Assembly (NCBI GenBank): GCA_022432975.1
Contig: CM039503.1
Coordinates: 49,765,259-49,829,258 of the forward strand
Reading direction: 5' to 3'
From: Begonia masoniana
Lineage: Eukaryota > Streptophyta > Magnoliopsida > Cucurbitales > Begoniaceae
DNA: 64,000 nucleotides
Made by a program: the position numbers and the translations under genes. The notes under the pieces were generated by a model, which saw only the letters and a list, made by a program, of their open reading frames with translations, was not told the DNA's origin and ran no database searches. Below, in pieces: positions 11,837 to 24,239 of this stretch. How positions within the stretch are numbered: position 1 is the stretch's first letter; each line of letters begins with the position of its first letter.

Positions 11837-14800
11837 AAGTAGAAAATATTTCACAATAAACAATGGAGATGACTGCAAAAGCAGATTCCAGAGTTCAAAA
11901 GTGTACATATGTGTAAACAAGCCAGATTGATCATACATGAAGCCTGTAGGAGAAGAATGCAAAAAGCTCTTCAGGAATTTTTTTAATTTTTTCTAGTTTT
12001 TTATATCAGATTTGTAGAAATTCAAAGAAGGGGAGCAATCCAAGAAATAAATGCAATGAAATTTGTGAAAGAAGATACAATCACTCAGCTGGGTTTTCAT
12101 AATTTTCAAAACCGGAGCCCGATAATTCAAAAGGCTTGAATTTGAGAAATTTTATCGCTCATTGAGTAGCACCACCGCTCTTTCTTTCCACCATTCTGCA
12201 AACGAGATGCCAGGGACCGGATGGATGACAATACAACCGAGAAAATCATGTCGATATCGATTCTGAGGGAGCAGACTGCAGCGAGAAATAAGAGCAGCTT
12301 TCGTTAATGATTCTCTTGGGATAATTCAAAAATGGTGGAAATGTGGTTGTGGCTCCGACGCAAATCCTAATGTTTCTGCAACAACACTCCGAGGCCGAGG
12401 AGCACTAATGGTTCTGGAAAAAGCTCCAAGACTCGGCCGTTGATGAATTCGAGCTCTGAGAAAGGGAAATTTGGATAGCGTCGACGAAATTAGAGCGATG
12501 GCGATAGAGGGGGACGACAACTGGAGTTCTACCACATCTCTTAGGATCACTGTTTCTCTTTTCCAGTTAAACTCTGTGAACGCCGGCCGCTCCTGTCGAA
12601 ACCAGTCCACGATAAAGCCAATCAGTAGATGGCAAAAAGAAGAAATGGGCCCAACATAAATGTCCAGCGCAAGATTAAGAGATGAGCACAGCAGCGAAGG
12701 GCTGGTTATGAGAGGTGGGCTCGGCCGCGATTCAATATGTCCATGAGCTGGGCTAACTGAAAAGGTGAAAGTCGAAACTGAGTCTGGAGCGAGCTGCTTG
12801 TAGTGAGAGTGGGTTGGGTAATGGGTATTGTGGGTTCAGGTCGGGTCGGTTTAACTAGAAAGATTTTGGGTCAACCCACGGTTCAGCATTCGAACGGTTT
12901 TGCCGGGTTTTGACATTAAAGACCATTGACCAAAATTGTGGACCGTAGATTTCGGGCTTTAGGAACGTTTCCGAACCGTGACATTGGCAGAACCGATCTG
13001 GACCAGTTCTACCTACCCCAACTCTGAGCATTCAATTGAGTGGTGGGCTTCCTACTTTTTCAATGGGTTGGGTAATTGGTTCACAGTTGTGGCTTTTCCC
13101 GTGAGTGAGATTCATAGAGTGCTACTGCCCGGATAGACTTGAGTTAGCTTGGTTTGGCTTCACTGTCCACAATTGCCCCGTGCCTCGTGCTTTATATCTT
13201 GACGTGTCAAATATCAATTGAGCTATTAATGCTCATTTAATTATTAACGTCAAATATCAAATTATTGACACTAGATTTATTTTTTTGTTCGTGGTTTTCT
13301 CTCTCATGGGTATATTTTGATTCTGACTCTTTTGATTTTTTTTTTTTTTTTTTAATATATTGTTAGAGAAAAAAATGTGAAACACCCTTTATTAAATAAT
13401 GTCATTTTGTTTGTTTTCCATTGAATTTTGAACTATTTCTAGCCATCTCTCATTACATCTGAGTAAATGGTGGCTCATTTGACCTGGAGAATATGGCTGG
13501 TTCAATGTTGTGTTAATTTAATTAGTGTTCTCTTGCTAATAATTTACTGTGTTGTAAACATAAGGTTTATGTTCTAATTTTTTTTAGCTATTATTTGTTG
13601 TGTCTATTTTTATAATTTCTAATATTAATGATTGGTTATGCAGGGAATATATGAATGCAAGATAAAACATGTGCTAATTTTTTATTTTTATTTTTATTTT
13701 AAGCATAACAACTTTTTTGAGTGTGCACATAACCATGTTTTATCAACATCAAGCTAGAATGACACAATTAAATAATCAATATTTTACGGATGTTTGATTA
13801 CTATTTACTTATTTTTCTCGTTTCCATTATCATATTGAAGAAATATTCCTTTCCTTTGGGGCAATGAGGGTAATATTTCTTGATTATCAAACTTATATCT
13901 GGCCGAATTCATCTCATGTTGATGTTCCAAGCTTAAAATAACGACATCTTGCTTTTGATTATTCTCTCTGAAAAGTTGATGTAACATCTCAAAGCTTGAA
14001 TAGTTTTCCACAAGGTATAATACAAGCTAAATTCGAGTCAGAGTTAAGGCCTCTATGGTCAACCAGTAATTCAATATCAAAAGTTAGCTCTTGATCTCTT
14101 TTACTGGTCTATAAGTGTAAGGTTCTTACTTTGTCAAAGTCTTTTTTTTTTTTTTTTTTTTGACTTGTTGATTATCAAAATAGAAGGTAACAATTATCAC
14201 AATCACAGTTTGCTAGCAATTTCAATTGGAATCAAGCAAAAACATAATGTTGATGTCATTGTTTGAAAAGTTTGTATTTGTATTATGTGATATTAATCAT
14301 ACTTGTAAGCTATTCCTTGCCTAAAGGTTCTCACTTTGGCAAAGTTTTGTTTTTTGTTTTACTTGTTGATTATCAAAATACATGATAACAATTATCACAA
14401 TCACAGTTTGCTAGCGATTTTAGTTGGAATCAAGCAAAAACATAATGTTGATGTCATTGTTCGAAAGGTTTGTACTTGTATTATATGGTATTGATCGAAC
14501 TTGTAAGCCGTTATTCCTTGCCAAACTTCAATAATTCAGTTATTTATTACTCTTTTTGCCTTATGATGGTAATGTAGATGAATGATGAGATCTTACATGG
14601 AGTACCCTGGCCATGCATATAATTGGTCAAAATCAAACAAAATGGCAAGGATTGCACAAATTCGATCTCTTTCATTTTAGGTCATTTTACTGATATATTT
14701 TTCAAGTGTTGTTAATTTTCAGACCAAAAACATTAGATGTTGGGGCATCGGATGTGATAAAAATAGGATTGTCGGTTGTCTTACCCTTAGTTTTAGGTTC

Positions 14801-15888
14801 ATTGATGTTTGCCGTCAAAATCTGGCTGATAAAAGGGTTGCTATGTTTGAGGGTGCTCCATAGAGTATGTGACAATGTATAGGATGTTTCCATGACAGAA
14901 TTAATTATTCAAGTTTGCATGTATTGGATGTTTCCACGTCATAATCATGAAGATAAGATTGAAATTATTTTGTTCAAGTTTGCATGTATACGATGTTTCC
15001 ATAACAAAATAGTTGAATTTTCAAGCTTAATTAATTATTGTTAGCCAGTCTTTCTTTTTAGTGAGGATTTTCATACTGATTCCTGTATGATTAAGCTATT
15101 TTCTTTTGAGGATAGATATTAAACTGATTGATAGAGCTCGTTTTTAATTTATACTCATATTTTTCATGTTGTCATTCCAAATAGATACTTGTCTTAATTT
15201 GTTTAAAGGACCTCTTGTGTGATCGATCATTCTATAGAAGGAATGATCTTCCCCCAATTTTGTTTTATTGTACTATTGTTTTTTGTTTGCCCACTTTATT
15301 GATTTGGTTGGAAACATGACGATTTTGGAGCATTTGATCTTGTGTTTTGTCAATGAAGCTCCAATTTTAGGAGCTTGGAGTTGGACCAGTAGTCGTGATC
15401 TATGGATATGTTGTGATATTTGATTTCTTTAGATTCATGGGTTATTCCAATGTTGAAATTTTGCTCCACCGGTTGTTTGATAGAATTTCTCTTCTCAACT
15501 ATTTTCTCTAAGCACTAGTGTAAGTATGAAATTTTTTTTCGATTTAGAAATTAATTTTCTCATACTTTTTATTGACTCAAACTTAGGTTAGAATGCATAG
15601 CACAACTTAAAAAATGGTAAAATTCTCTCAAGATACATTCATTTTTTACCACCCAATCTTTGTCACGTTGTACTTTCAGTATCAGCATCATAATTTTTCC
15701 TTCTTTTTTGAATGCATCATATTGCTCTTGCATTCAATCATTGATAGAGCTTAGTGACCTGAACTATGTCTTTATCACTACGTTGAGAGTGTTGTTTTGG
15801 AACAAGGAAAGAAAATGATGCAGACAGCGGAATTAGAATAAGAATTATGGCTAAAAAAAAAAGGAAGAATAGAAGAAAGAGGAGAAGA
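11837..15888. other. Intergenic stretch, 3' flank of the tweety-like gene
   Basis: AATAAA-type signals lie at 11833 and about 12045. A minus-strand open frame at 12326-12610 lacks an ATG and a recognisable family. The segment 12770-13020 is a low-complexity GGGTCGGGT-rich tract. A 205-bp direct repeat lies at 14118-14525, and three short copies of a GTTTGCATGTAT-type block lie at about 14870-15005. No firm gene is seen. Confidence 0.5.
14118..14525. repeat. ~205-bp direct repeat, two copies
   Basis: Copy 1 is 14118-14322 and copy 2 is 14323-14525. They share long blocks such as GTTGATTATCAAAATA and AATCAAGCAAAAACATAATG and differ by scattered substitutions and a variable poly-T tract. This is an older tandem duplication in non-coding DNA. 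Confidence 0.8.
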
Positions 15889-16135
15889 GTTATAGCTGAG
15901 AAGAGAAGAAATGAGAGAGAAAGCTAGAGAGATGTAGGATTGGGAAAATAGCAAATCATTGCAATTCATTCATAATAATCATTAACTGTCCTTCTAGATT
16001 ATAATACTAACACTTAAATAGAAAACAATTAGGGTTAACCCTAACAGATGAGAAATAACCCTAAAAGAAGATAAATAGATTTTAATTAAAATAAAACATA
16101 TAAATAATATAACTAAAATGACGAGGATGTCCTCA
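15889..16135 (-). repeat. Element A 3' LTR
   Basis: It aligns with 41972-42231 from TTATAGCTGA to GACGAGGATGTC over about 245 bp. On the minus strand it begins TGAGGACATCC. The far (left) end diverges from the expected CCTACA terminus, so the last few bases may have been lost or altered. Confidence 0.82.
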
Positions 16136-16199
16136 TTAACTCACTCGGGGTAGAAGGAACACTCAGTCAGGTTGACGAAACCACAAGGCAGCAATCTGA

Positions 16200-16655
16200 T
16201 CAATCACCAAACCATAAGCTAAGCGGCTGAGCAACCTTCGTCCGACGTCCATAGACTTGTGTAACAGGAGGCCTGGGCCAAAAATCTTTCCGAGCTGAGC
16301 TGGAATCTGGCAAAGAAAGATCCTGATGACTCCGATAGAACTCCAAGAGGTCTGGATCTAAGTGCTGAAGTGTCTCTCTGGAAATCCACGTGTAATCACT
16401 ATCTGGTCGATCCACCCAACAAACCAAGAAGCACTGAAACACCCCTTCTTTAGTAAATACAATATGTTCATCTAAAATAGCATCAATTTTATCCTTATGT
16501 ATTGTGACATGAGGTGTTTGGGAAGTAGAGTTAGCAGGGGTGGGCTCAAAATCAATAGATGAAGGTATAAATGGATCAATAGACGGATTAAAATGGCCTT
16601 TATAGGCAATCAAGTCTTCAACATTAAAAGTAGAATGATAACCACTGAAATCGTG
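16200..16655 (-). pseudogene. Element A chromodomain (integrase C-terminal tail)
   Basis: The open frame ends at a stop at 16200. After a linker rich in Ser, Pro and Ile comes a chromodomain with the typical order: ILDEHI, a beta strand with FLVCW, the DYTWIS block (family consensus ---TWE---) and a closing helix LLEFYRSH. In chromoviruses this module binds modified histones and guides integration. It is separated from the rest of integrase by the insert at 16661-17829; the split falls upstream of the FSGYHSTFNVEDL motif common in these proteins. Confidence 0.85.
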
Positions 16656-16660
16656 ATTAG

Positions 16661-17829
16661 TTACGTTGGTGTCGTAACACTGATCGTGACACCAATAGTA
16701 AATAGCAATAATGGACAAAATAAAATGCGTAAAGTAAGGAGACACGAAATTGTTAACGCAGTTCGGCAACCAGCCTACGTCTGCGGGGCCACGCCCAGAA
16801 TTAAAAACATTTCAATGAGTTTACAAAATTGCAAGACAACCGGACTTATACAAATAAAGACTCCCTCTTATCTTTGTCGCCGTCTCTAGCCAACTTCCCC
16901 AAAGAAACTGTTTTTGCGAGATCCCCTCGACTTTAGAACGACCTCTCCCGAGATCTAGATAACAACAAGATCCCCTCGTTGTTGGTTCCTCCCGAAACCC
17001 GTGTTATGGCAAGATCCCCTCGCCCACGATCAAGAACGACAAGCTCCCCTTGTCAATAAATAGAACTCCTCCCGAGTTCCAGCACTGTCTCCTCCTGAGA
17101 TTGATCTTCAATGAAGAATAAAAAGGATTGCGCCTATGACACCGCTTGTGACACCAACCGTTATTATAGGACGCAACCAACCACCACACTCGTATAACAA
17201 TGAAATCCAACAGCAACAGAGGTAGAGTGTAGACAACAATCTCGCAGAGATCGAAACAACCAAAAACACACTCACTTGCTAAGGCAAGAGAGGAAAGAAA
17301 ACCGGCGGCTCATGACACAAGAAATATATGAGAGAATACTAATAATCCGCCTTGATATTCTGTGAAGAGTAGATGTTTAAATAAATTTGCAGCAGTATTT
17401 CGTTCCAGAACAGCATGCACAGCATAAGGAAACTCAATCAGAAAAATCAGACTCGTGACACTCTTCGCGACACATATAGAAAGTACCAAAGTAAAAATAT
17501 ATTTGAAACCCAGAATAGTAGGATCACGATTCTTGCTCTGTGTAATGATATCCAGAATTCATAAATTTTAAATCAACCTTCCACAGATAAATATAATTGA
17601 TAACTTGATTTTCAAATAACTTTCCAAATAACCAACTTTCCTTATTTTTCAAGGTTACCAAAAACAAATATTCTGCATAGTTTTGGTAACATAATTTCCA
17701 ATAAATCTGTCTGCTTTGCAACTGAATAATATAGCAATCTATATTTAATTTCAAGATAAATTAAACACCCACTTTAATTAATTTTGCCAAACAAATATAT
17801 GCCAACACAAATATACATTAACAACCACA
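16661..17829 (-). mobile_element. Unclassified 1.17-kb insert in element A
   Basis: It is flanked by ATTAG on both sides (16656-16660 and 17830-17834), an exact 5-bp duplication; removing the insert rejoins the integrase frame. On the minus strand it starts TGTGGTTGTTAATG. An internal block resembling a primer site (TTGGTGTCACAAGC, about 17145-17160) is followed by a second GTGTCA-rich block near its other end. It has no ORF of note. It may be a truncated small LTR element; no family is recognised. Confidence 0.6.
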
Positions 17830-17834
17830 ATTAG

Positions 17835-18003
17835 GTAGAAGATCAACTACATATGCATTTGGGACGATTCGCTTTAAAATTTTAAAAGGACCAACACTAC
17901 GAGCTTGCAATTTAGAACCAGATCTGGATGAATGCCGCTTAGGGCGAACTCGAACCATAACATAATCTCCAATATTAAATTCGACGTGTCGTTTGTGTGA
18001 ATC
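17835..18003 (-). pseudogene. Element A integrase C-terminal segment
   Basis: It encodes a basic beta-rich segment with FNIGDYVMVRVRPKR and a VGPFKILKRI block, the GPF-type motif at the C-terminus of Ty3/gypsy integrases. It is bounded on one side by the solo LTR's GAATC duplication and on the other by the ATTAG insert, so integrase is broken into three pieces here. Confidence 0.85.
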
Positions 18004-20598
18004 TGTAACACCCCCAAACCCATCCCGGCTCGGTGCGCTACTTTGCTCACACTTACCACAATTAAAACAGAATTTAAAATAATTTTTGATAAAATTTTTA
18101 CTCGATTTTTGAGTTTTTTGAACCCTCGAAAATGATTGGAAACGGTGCTTAAAATACGTGTCAAACGTGTTAAAAAAGATCGGGTCAAAACATATTTGAA
18201 GTAAGAAAAATTTTAAAAAATTTTGGGTTGGCACACTATGGGCGCTGCGCGCTCGCATTGGGTGCGCGCATCGCACAAGCAGCGCGCCGCGCGCTCGCAC
18301 TGGGTGCGCGCGTCCCCCAGGCAGCGCGCCAAGCACGTGAGATGCCGATCGATCGGCGTACAGCGCCGATCGATCGACAACCTCTTGAGTTGCCAGATCG
18401 GGGAATAGTAATTCTGCCGATCGATTGGTGCTGGGCGCCACGCGCGCCCCGCCTGGCGCCAGCGCCCCTCAGCGCACACCATCTCCGTCCACAGCGCACC
18501 ACCTCGACTCCAATTCAATTTTCTTCAAAGCACACACCACCAAAACACCTAAAACTTACCTCAAAACTTTCCCGACATTTCCCACTTCCCAACACGTAAA
18601 AATCCCAGAAAACACGACTCTCAAGCTTTATCGAAAACGTGAAAATGGGTTAAAATGAACGTCGTTTACTTTAATAAAAACCGGGCAGCATAACGACTAA
18701 ATTTTCTAAAACCAAAAACCTGAAAATCAAATAATTATACCATAACTCCCCAAAACAATATTCACAAGAGTTATAAAATCATTATCATTTACACAAACCA
18801 AGTTCAAACAAACTACCTATATACAATCAAAATACCGACCACACACTTCCCCCAGAAGACCATGGTCGAGACGCCCCGACAACTGCCCGCACCGGCATGC
18901 CCCGTGCGTTGCCGACTGCTCCCTAATCCTGGTCTCCCTCATTCAGCTCACCTGTATACACGTCGTCACCTACACCACATAACACAAAACATAAACATAA
19001 TGCTTAGCAAGTAAGGATTAATGCATACAACAAAACACAATGCAGACACATCTCCTAGCATATGCAGTTTTTAACTCTCCGTTTTGCTCATTTCATTTTT
19101 ATTGCATTAATCTTTTCATAAGCCGTGTAGATCGAGTAGGCATACATCCCATAACTGTCTAAGACGGCCACACCTTGATCCAACAGAGCAAAATCGGATG
19201 ATACACATCCCATAACTGTCTAGGATGGCTATACACGATCCCCCCCCCACATCGATCGTAGAATCCTATAACTGTCTAGGAGTTCATACTCACGATGCCT
19301 TAAGTATTTTAGCCATACATCTCTCATAGAGTCCCCTCGGGGTGCTACACCCCAGCACTCTTTCCCGACGAGGCAGCTCTATTTAAGACCAAGTTTACAG
19401 TTCTTTCATCTTATTACATTTTACGCTCACATTTCAAAACATGCATAAAACTCGTTTTCGTAGCTTAAAACATGATGCATGACACTCACACAATACTTAA
19501 ACACACACCAAACAATAAACCCTACCATTCCATGGTGTAGGCCCGAAGGCAACAAAACACGCATTCCACTACTTATTTGAGTTCCCGGCACGTGTTTGCT
19601 CACTTCGACTACGCTAAATGGTCGCTCGTCAACCTAACAATTATAGGAAAAATTCACTCAGTCCAATTCTAAGAATTCCAAAGAATACTTAAACTAAACC
19701 AACCACAAAATTTAAACTAACTTTAAACATAACACCTAAAACCTGAAATTCTCACAATTTCTATCATCCAACTTCAATCGGCCATAACTTACTCATTTTT
19801 CAACAGATTTAGACGTTCCACCCATTCCGTAAACCTCTACACATCTATTATCCATTGAAACAATCAAATTTAAAAACCAAACAACTTGGCCAATTTGAAA
19901 ATCACAAAACAGAACCGGTGAACATTGTTTCCAAAACCGGTTTTTCACCAACACTCCCCAATTCTCTAATCTAATTACCTAAACATCCTAAACCAACCTA
20001 TCCTAAGTTTAAACCATCAAAATAGGAAGAAAACTAGCCAATGAAATAGAAAATTCGGACCCCTCAATTAGGGTTTCCCAAACCCTAACCAAACTCCACC
20101 AAAACACCCATAAAACACCAAAAACTACCTCTCCATTGCATATAACATAAAACCCATTCAAAACATACCTAAAATCCTTGCCAAATTGTGGTGGAGAACC
20201 CTAGCATTGAAGGCTGCCTTCGTAGGAGAAAGGAGGAAGAAGACACAATTTGTCTTCCACTCCCTCCACTTATCTCTTTTTTAAAACCAATTTTTCCCAC
20301 CTTTTTTATTTTTCCACCAACCCTTAGCTTGTTATAAAAATTTCCCCACCCTCCATGCCACACTCAATTCAACGTGAGCTCTCAATTCTTTCCCCCCTTT
20401 TTATCACTTAAATTTTCTTTTATAACAATTTCAACTCAACTCAATTCCTAACCACCCAATCCTAGGGTTTTTTCTCAAACCCCTCTTCTAATTTCACTTT
20501 CCCTTCAATAACCTAGGAGAACACTAGGATAATGTTAAATTCTCAAGACATACCCTAACTAGGGCTATGTACGTTATAGAAAATTTTCGGGTATTACA
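18004..20598 (-). mobile_element. Solo LTR (2.6 kb) in element A integrase
   Basis: On the minus strand it runs TGTAATACCCG to GGGTGTTACA. An exact GAATC duplication flanks it (17999-18003 and 20599-20603). The TGTAACACCC-type end is typical of large plant gypsy LTRs (Tekay/Del-like). Inside are a GC-rich doublet of a GGGTGCGCGC repeat (about 18240-18330), CGATCGATCGG palindromes (18341-18430) and, at 18923-18969, the same terminal-exon-like block as in the other LTRs here (GVGDDVYTGELNEGDQD-stop if translated). The upstream donor reads ATAAGT instead of GTAAGT, so that gene is probably dead in this copy. No internal region remains. Confidence 0.88.
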
Positions 20599-20603
20599 GA
20601 ATC

Positions 20604-21410
20604 AGCTCGTAATTTATATGATGCATTATTAGCCTCTATTCGTTTATTGATCTCGATATGAAAATCATGAAGACTTTGCGCAAAATTTTCAGCCGACAAG
20701 CATGCGGTGACATATGGAGGAGGTCTAAGGGCTTTCTAGGTTTAAAACCATGAACAACTTCAAAAGGATTTATACCTATGGAACGATTCACGGAACTCTT
20801 ATATGCAATATGGGCAGTGGGGAGAATTATATCTCAATTCCTAAGATTTTCTTTGACCAAACATCGTAATAAGTTTCCCAAACTTCGATTAACAATTTCA
20901 GTTTGACCATTAGTTTGAGGATGGTAAGCAGTAAAAAATTTTAGTGTTGTGCCTACCATATGCTATAGAGTTCTCAAAAAATGACCAATGAAACGCACAT
21001 CCCTATCTGAAACAATAGTTTTAGGGAGACCAATCTCATTAAAATACAATCGAACCACCTTAGATGCATCAGACGTTTTATTGCAAGGAATAAAATGGGT
21101 CATTTTTTAGAAACGATCAACAACAATCAAAATAGAATCATGTTTTTTAAGAGTGCGCAGAAGTCCAAGCACAAAATCCATACTAACATCCTCCCAAGGA
21201 CGATTGGGGACAGGTAGAGGTGTGTAAAGTCTAGTGTCTTGACGTCTTTATTTAGCTACTTGACAATCTCTGCAAGTGCTTACTATTTTGCTCATATCTT
21301 TCTTTAAGCCGGGCCAAAAAAATTGACTCTCAACTTCTTCAATCTTCTTATCACGTCCAAAATGACTAGCTAATCCTCCTGCATGAATTTCCCAAATGAT
21401 GAACTCTCTA
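20604..21410 (-). pseudogene. Element A integrase zinc-binding and catalytic region
   Basis: Reading the minus strand with stops ignored, a His-His-Cys-Cys zinc motif appears ([10 protein letters not shown], then STCRDC). The catalytic core follows with SMDFV, the SDRDVRF aspartate block and a [10 protein letters not shown] block, in the order expected of retroviral-type integrase. Several in-frame stops and a missing region make it non-functional. It continues into 17835-18003 once the solo LTR is ignored. Confidence 0.82.
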
Positions 21411-21770
21411 ACTGAAGTTTGAGGAATGCATAACTTGTTAATTTTAAAAAGATAACCGTCCTTGATATGAAAGTCACTGTTGTCGTCGACTTCTCTATTT
21501 TTGAGGCGAGGACAATATCTTGAAAGTTAGGATAAGACTCATAATCCTCTTTGAGTCTTTCGAAACCAATGATTTTAGCACTCATGACGCTTAAAAGAGA
21601 TATATAACGACTTAATGCATCAGCTGCTTGATTTTCTACCCACTTTTTGTGTTTCAAGATGAACGAGTATGCTTGCAATGAGAATATCATGACGCTTCGA
21701 TGTTGATCTAAAGTTTGACTAAAAATGAGAATATCATCAAAGTAGACAACCATAAAATTTCTCATAAAAG
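21411..21770 (-). pseudogene. Element A RT catalytic box fused to RNase H tail by deletion
   Basis: The RT catalytic motif VVYFDD is encoded at about 21733-21750. Soon after it the frame passes directly to [17 protein letters not shown], which normally ends the RNase H domain. The RT thumb and almost all of RNase H are therefore deleted, with the frame kept open into the linker before integrase. Confidence 0.8.
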
Positions 21771-23695
21771 GTCTAAGAGCATGAGTCATTACTCTCATAA
21801 AGGTGCTTGGGGCATTAGAGAGTTCAAATGGCATGACAAACCACTCGTAAAGACCATCCTTTGTCTTAAATACGGTCTTCCATTTGTCTCCAAGGTGAAT
21901 CTTTATTTGGTGATACCCACTTCTCATGTCAATTTTTGAGAAGACCTTAGCATGAGCCATTAAGTCCAACAAGTCATCTAGGCTAAGGATGGGAAAGCGA
22001 TATTTTACGGTAATCTTGTTGATGACCCGACTATCAATGCACATTCTCTAAGAGCATGAGTCATTACTCTCATAAAGGTGCTTGGGGCGTTAGAGAGTTC
22101 AAATGGCATGACAAACCACTCGTAAAGACCATCATTTGTCTTAAATATGGTCTTTCATTCGTTTCCAAGGCGAATCCTTATTTGGTGATACCCACTTCTC
22201 ATGTCAATTTTTGAGAAGACCTTAGCATGAGCCATTAAGTCCAACAAGTCATCTAGTCTAGGGATGGGAAAACGATATTTTACGGTAATCTTGTTGATGA
22301 CCCGACTATCAATGCACATTCTCTAAGAGCATGAGTCATTACTCTCATAAAGGTGCTTGGGGCATTAGAGAGTTCAAATGGCATGACAAACCACTCGTAA
22401 AGACCATCCTTTGTCTTAAATACGGTCTTCCATTTGTCTCCAAGGTGAATCTTTATTTGGTGATACCCACTTCTCATGTCAATTTTTGAGAAGACCTTAG
22501 CATGAGCCATTAAGTCCAACAAGTCATCTAGTCTAGGGATGGGAAAACGATATTTTACGGTAATCTTGTTGATGACCCGACTATCAATGCACATTCTCTA
22601 AGAGCATGAGTCATTACTCTCATAAAGGTGCTTGGGGCATTAGAGAGTTCAAATGGCATGACAAACCACTCGTAAAGACCATCCTTTGTCTTAAATACGG
22701 TCTTCCATTTGTCTCCAAGGTGAATCTTTATTTGGTGATACCCACTTCTCATGTCAATTTTTGAGAAGACCTTAGCATGAGCCATTAAGTCCAACAAGTC
22801 ATCTAGGCTAAGGATGGGAAAGCGATATTTTACGGTAATCTTGTTGATGACCCGACTATCAATGCACATTCTCTAAGAGCATGAGTCATTACTCTCATAA
22901 AGGTGCTTGGGGCATTAGAGAGTTCAAATGGCATGACAAACCACTCGTAAAGACCATCCTTTGTCTTAAATATGGTCTTTCATTCGTTTCCAAGGCGAAT
23001 CCTTATTTGGTGATACCCACTTCTCATGTCAATTTTTGAGAAGACCTTAGCATGAGCCATTAAGTCCAACAAGTCATCTAGGCTAAGGATGGGAAAGCGA
23101 TATTTTACGGTAATCTTGTTGATGACCCGACTATCAATGCACATTCTCTAAGAGCATGAGTCATTACTCTCATAAAGGTGCTTGGGGCATTAGAGAGTTC
23201 AAATGGCATGACAAACCACTCGTAAAGACCATCCTTTGTCTTAAATACGGTCTTCCATTTGTCTCCAAGGTGAATCTTTATTTGGTGATACCCACTTCTC
23301 ATGTCAATTTTTGAGAAGACCTTAGCATGAGCCATTAAGTCCAACAAGTCATCTAGGCTAAGGATGGGAAAGCGATATTTTACGGTAATCTTGTTGATGA
23401 CCCGACTATCAATGCACATTCTCTAAGAGCATGAGTCATTACTCTCATAAAGGTGCTTGGGGCGTTAGAGAGTTCAAATGGCATGACAAACCACTCGTAA
23501 AGACCATCATTTGTCTTAAATATGGTCTTTCATTCGTTTCCAAGGCGAATCCTTATTTGGTGATACCCACTTCTCATGTCAATTTTTGAGAAGACCTTAG
23601 CATGAGCCATTAAGTCCAACAAGTCATCTAGTCTAGGGATGGGAAAACGATATTTTACGGTAATCTTGTTGATGACCCGACTATCAATGCACATT
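21771..23695 (-). repeat. Seven tandem copies of a 275-bp RT segment
   Basis: Copies start at 21771, 22046, 22321, 22596, 22871, 23146 and 23421; the spacing is exactly 275 bp. Each encodes the RT palm N-terminal motifs ([37 protein letters not shown]). Because 275 is not a multiple of three, each copy starts in a new frame and the array cannot be one protein. Copies fall into two sequence types that differ at a linked set of sites, plus recombinants between them. The array ends at 23696-23709, where the RT sequence upstream of MCIDSR is missing. Copy 1 is the one joined to the YFDD box. Confidence 0.95.
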
Positions 23696-23709
23696 CTCTA
23701 AGAGCATGA

Positions 23710-24234
23710 GCATGCTCTCATTCTGTAGTGAGGTAGGTTCATAAGGTATGCCCTAGGGATGAATTCAATTTCGTGTTGAATATTTCGTAATGGGGGTAAC
23801 TGGTTAGGAAGGTCTTCAGAAAAAATAACCTTAAATTCGTTGATGATTGACTGGGTTTCCACAGAGATTATGAATGGAGAATATGATCCACTTTCTACTA
23901 CCAATATGACAAAAACAACTGAATCGCTTTTAAGCGAACGCTCAAACTCCGTAGGAGTGATGATATTTAATCCTTTAAGTTCAACAATTTTCTTCGTTTG
24001 AAGAGTTTCTAGTGGTTTTGGGTTTAGGGGCAGGGGATTAAGATGAATTTTCTTTTTCTTGAATTCAAAAGAACAAGAATTTGATCGTCCGTGAATAGTG
24101 ACATCCAAATCAAGCAACCAAGGACGACCGAGGATGACATGGCTGACATCCATAGGAATGACATCGCACAAAAGTGGTTCTTTGTATTCAAGGAACTGAA
24201 TCGGAACCAAACAACTTTCTTTCACAGATATGGA
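23710..24234 (-). pseudogene. Element A protease C-terminal half and PR-RT linker
   Basis: It contains the protease motif [12 protein letters not shown] (family: D-ILG-PW) and a Lys/Pro-rich linker leading to [15 protein letters not shown], the segment just before RT. The N-terminal half of the protease lies at 26781-26930, beyond the solo LTR inserted at 24240. The frame then runs into the truncated, tandemly repeated RT. Confidence 0.82.
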
Positions 24235-24239
24235 GGAAG

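Noticed and set aside
12326..12610. Minus-strand open frame with LSKFPFLRARIHQRPSLGAF, resembling a small mitochondrial-targeted protein
   Set aside because: It has no ATG in frame and no family motif, and I could not find a convincing second exon. Left unannotated.
17818..18599. Overlapping ORFs rich in Arg/Ala on both strands (18213-18599)
   Set aside because: They come from the GC-rich GGGTGCGCGC doublet of the solo LTR and have no domain. Only the first part (17835-18003) is real integrase sequence.
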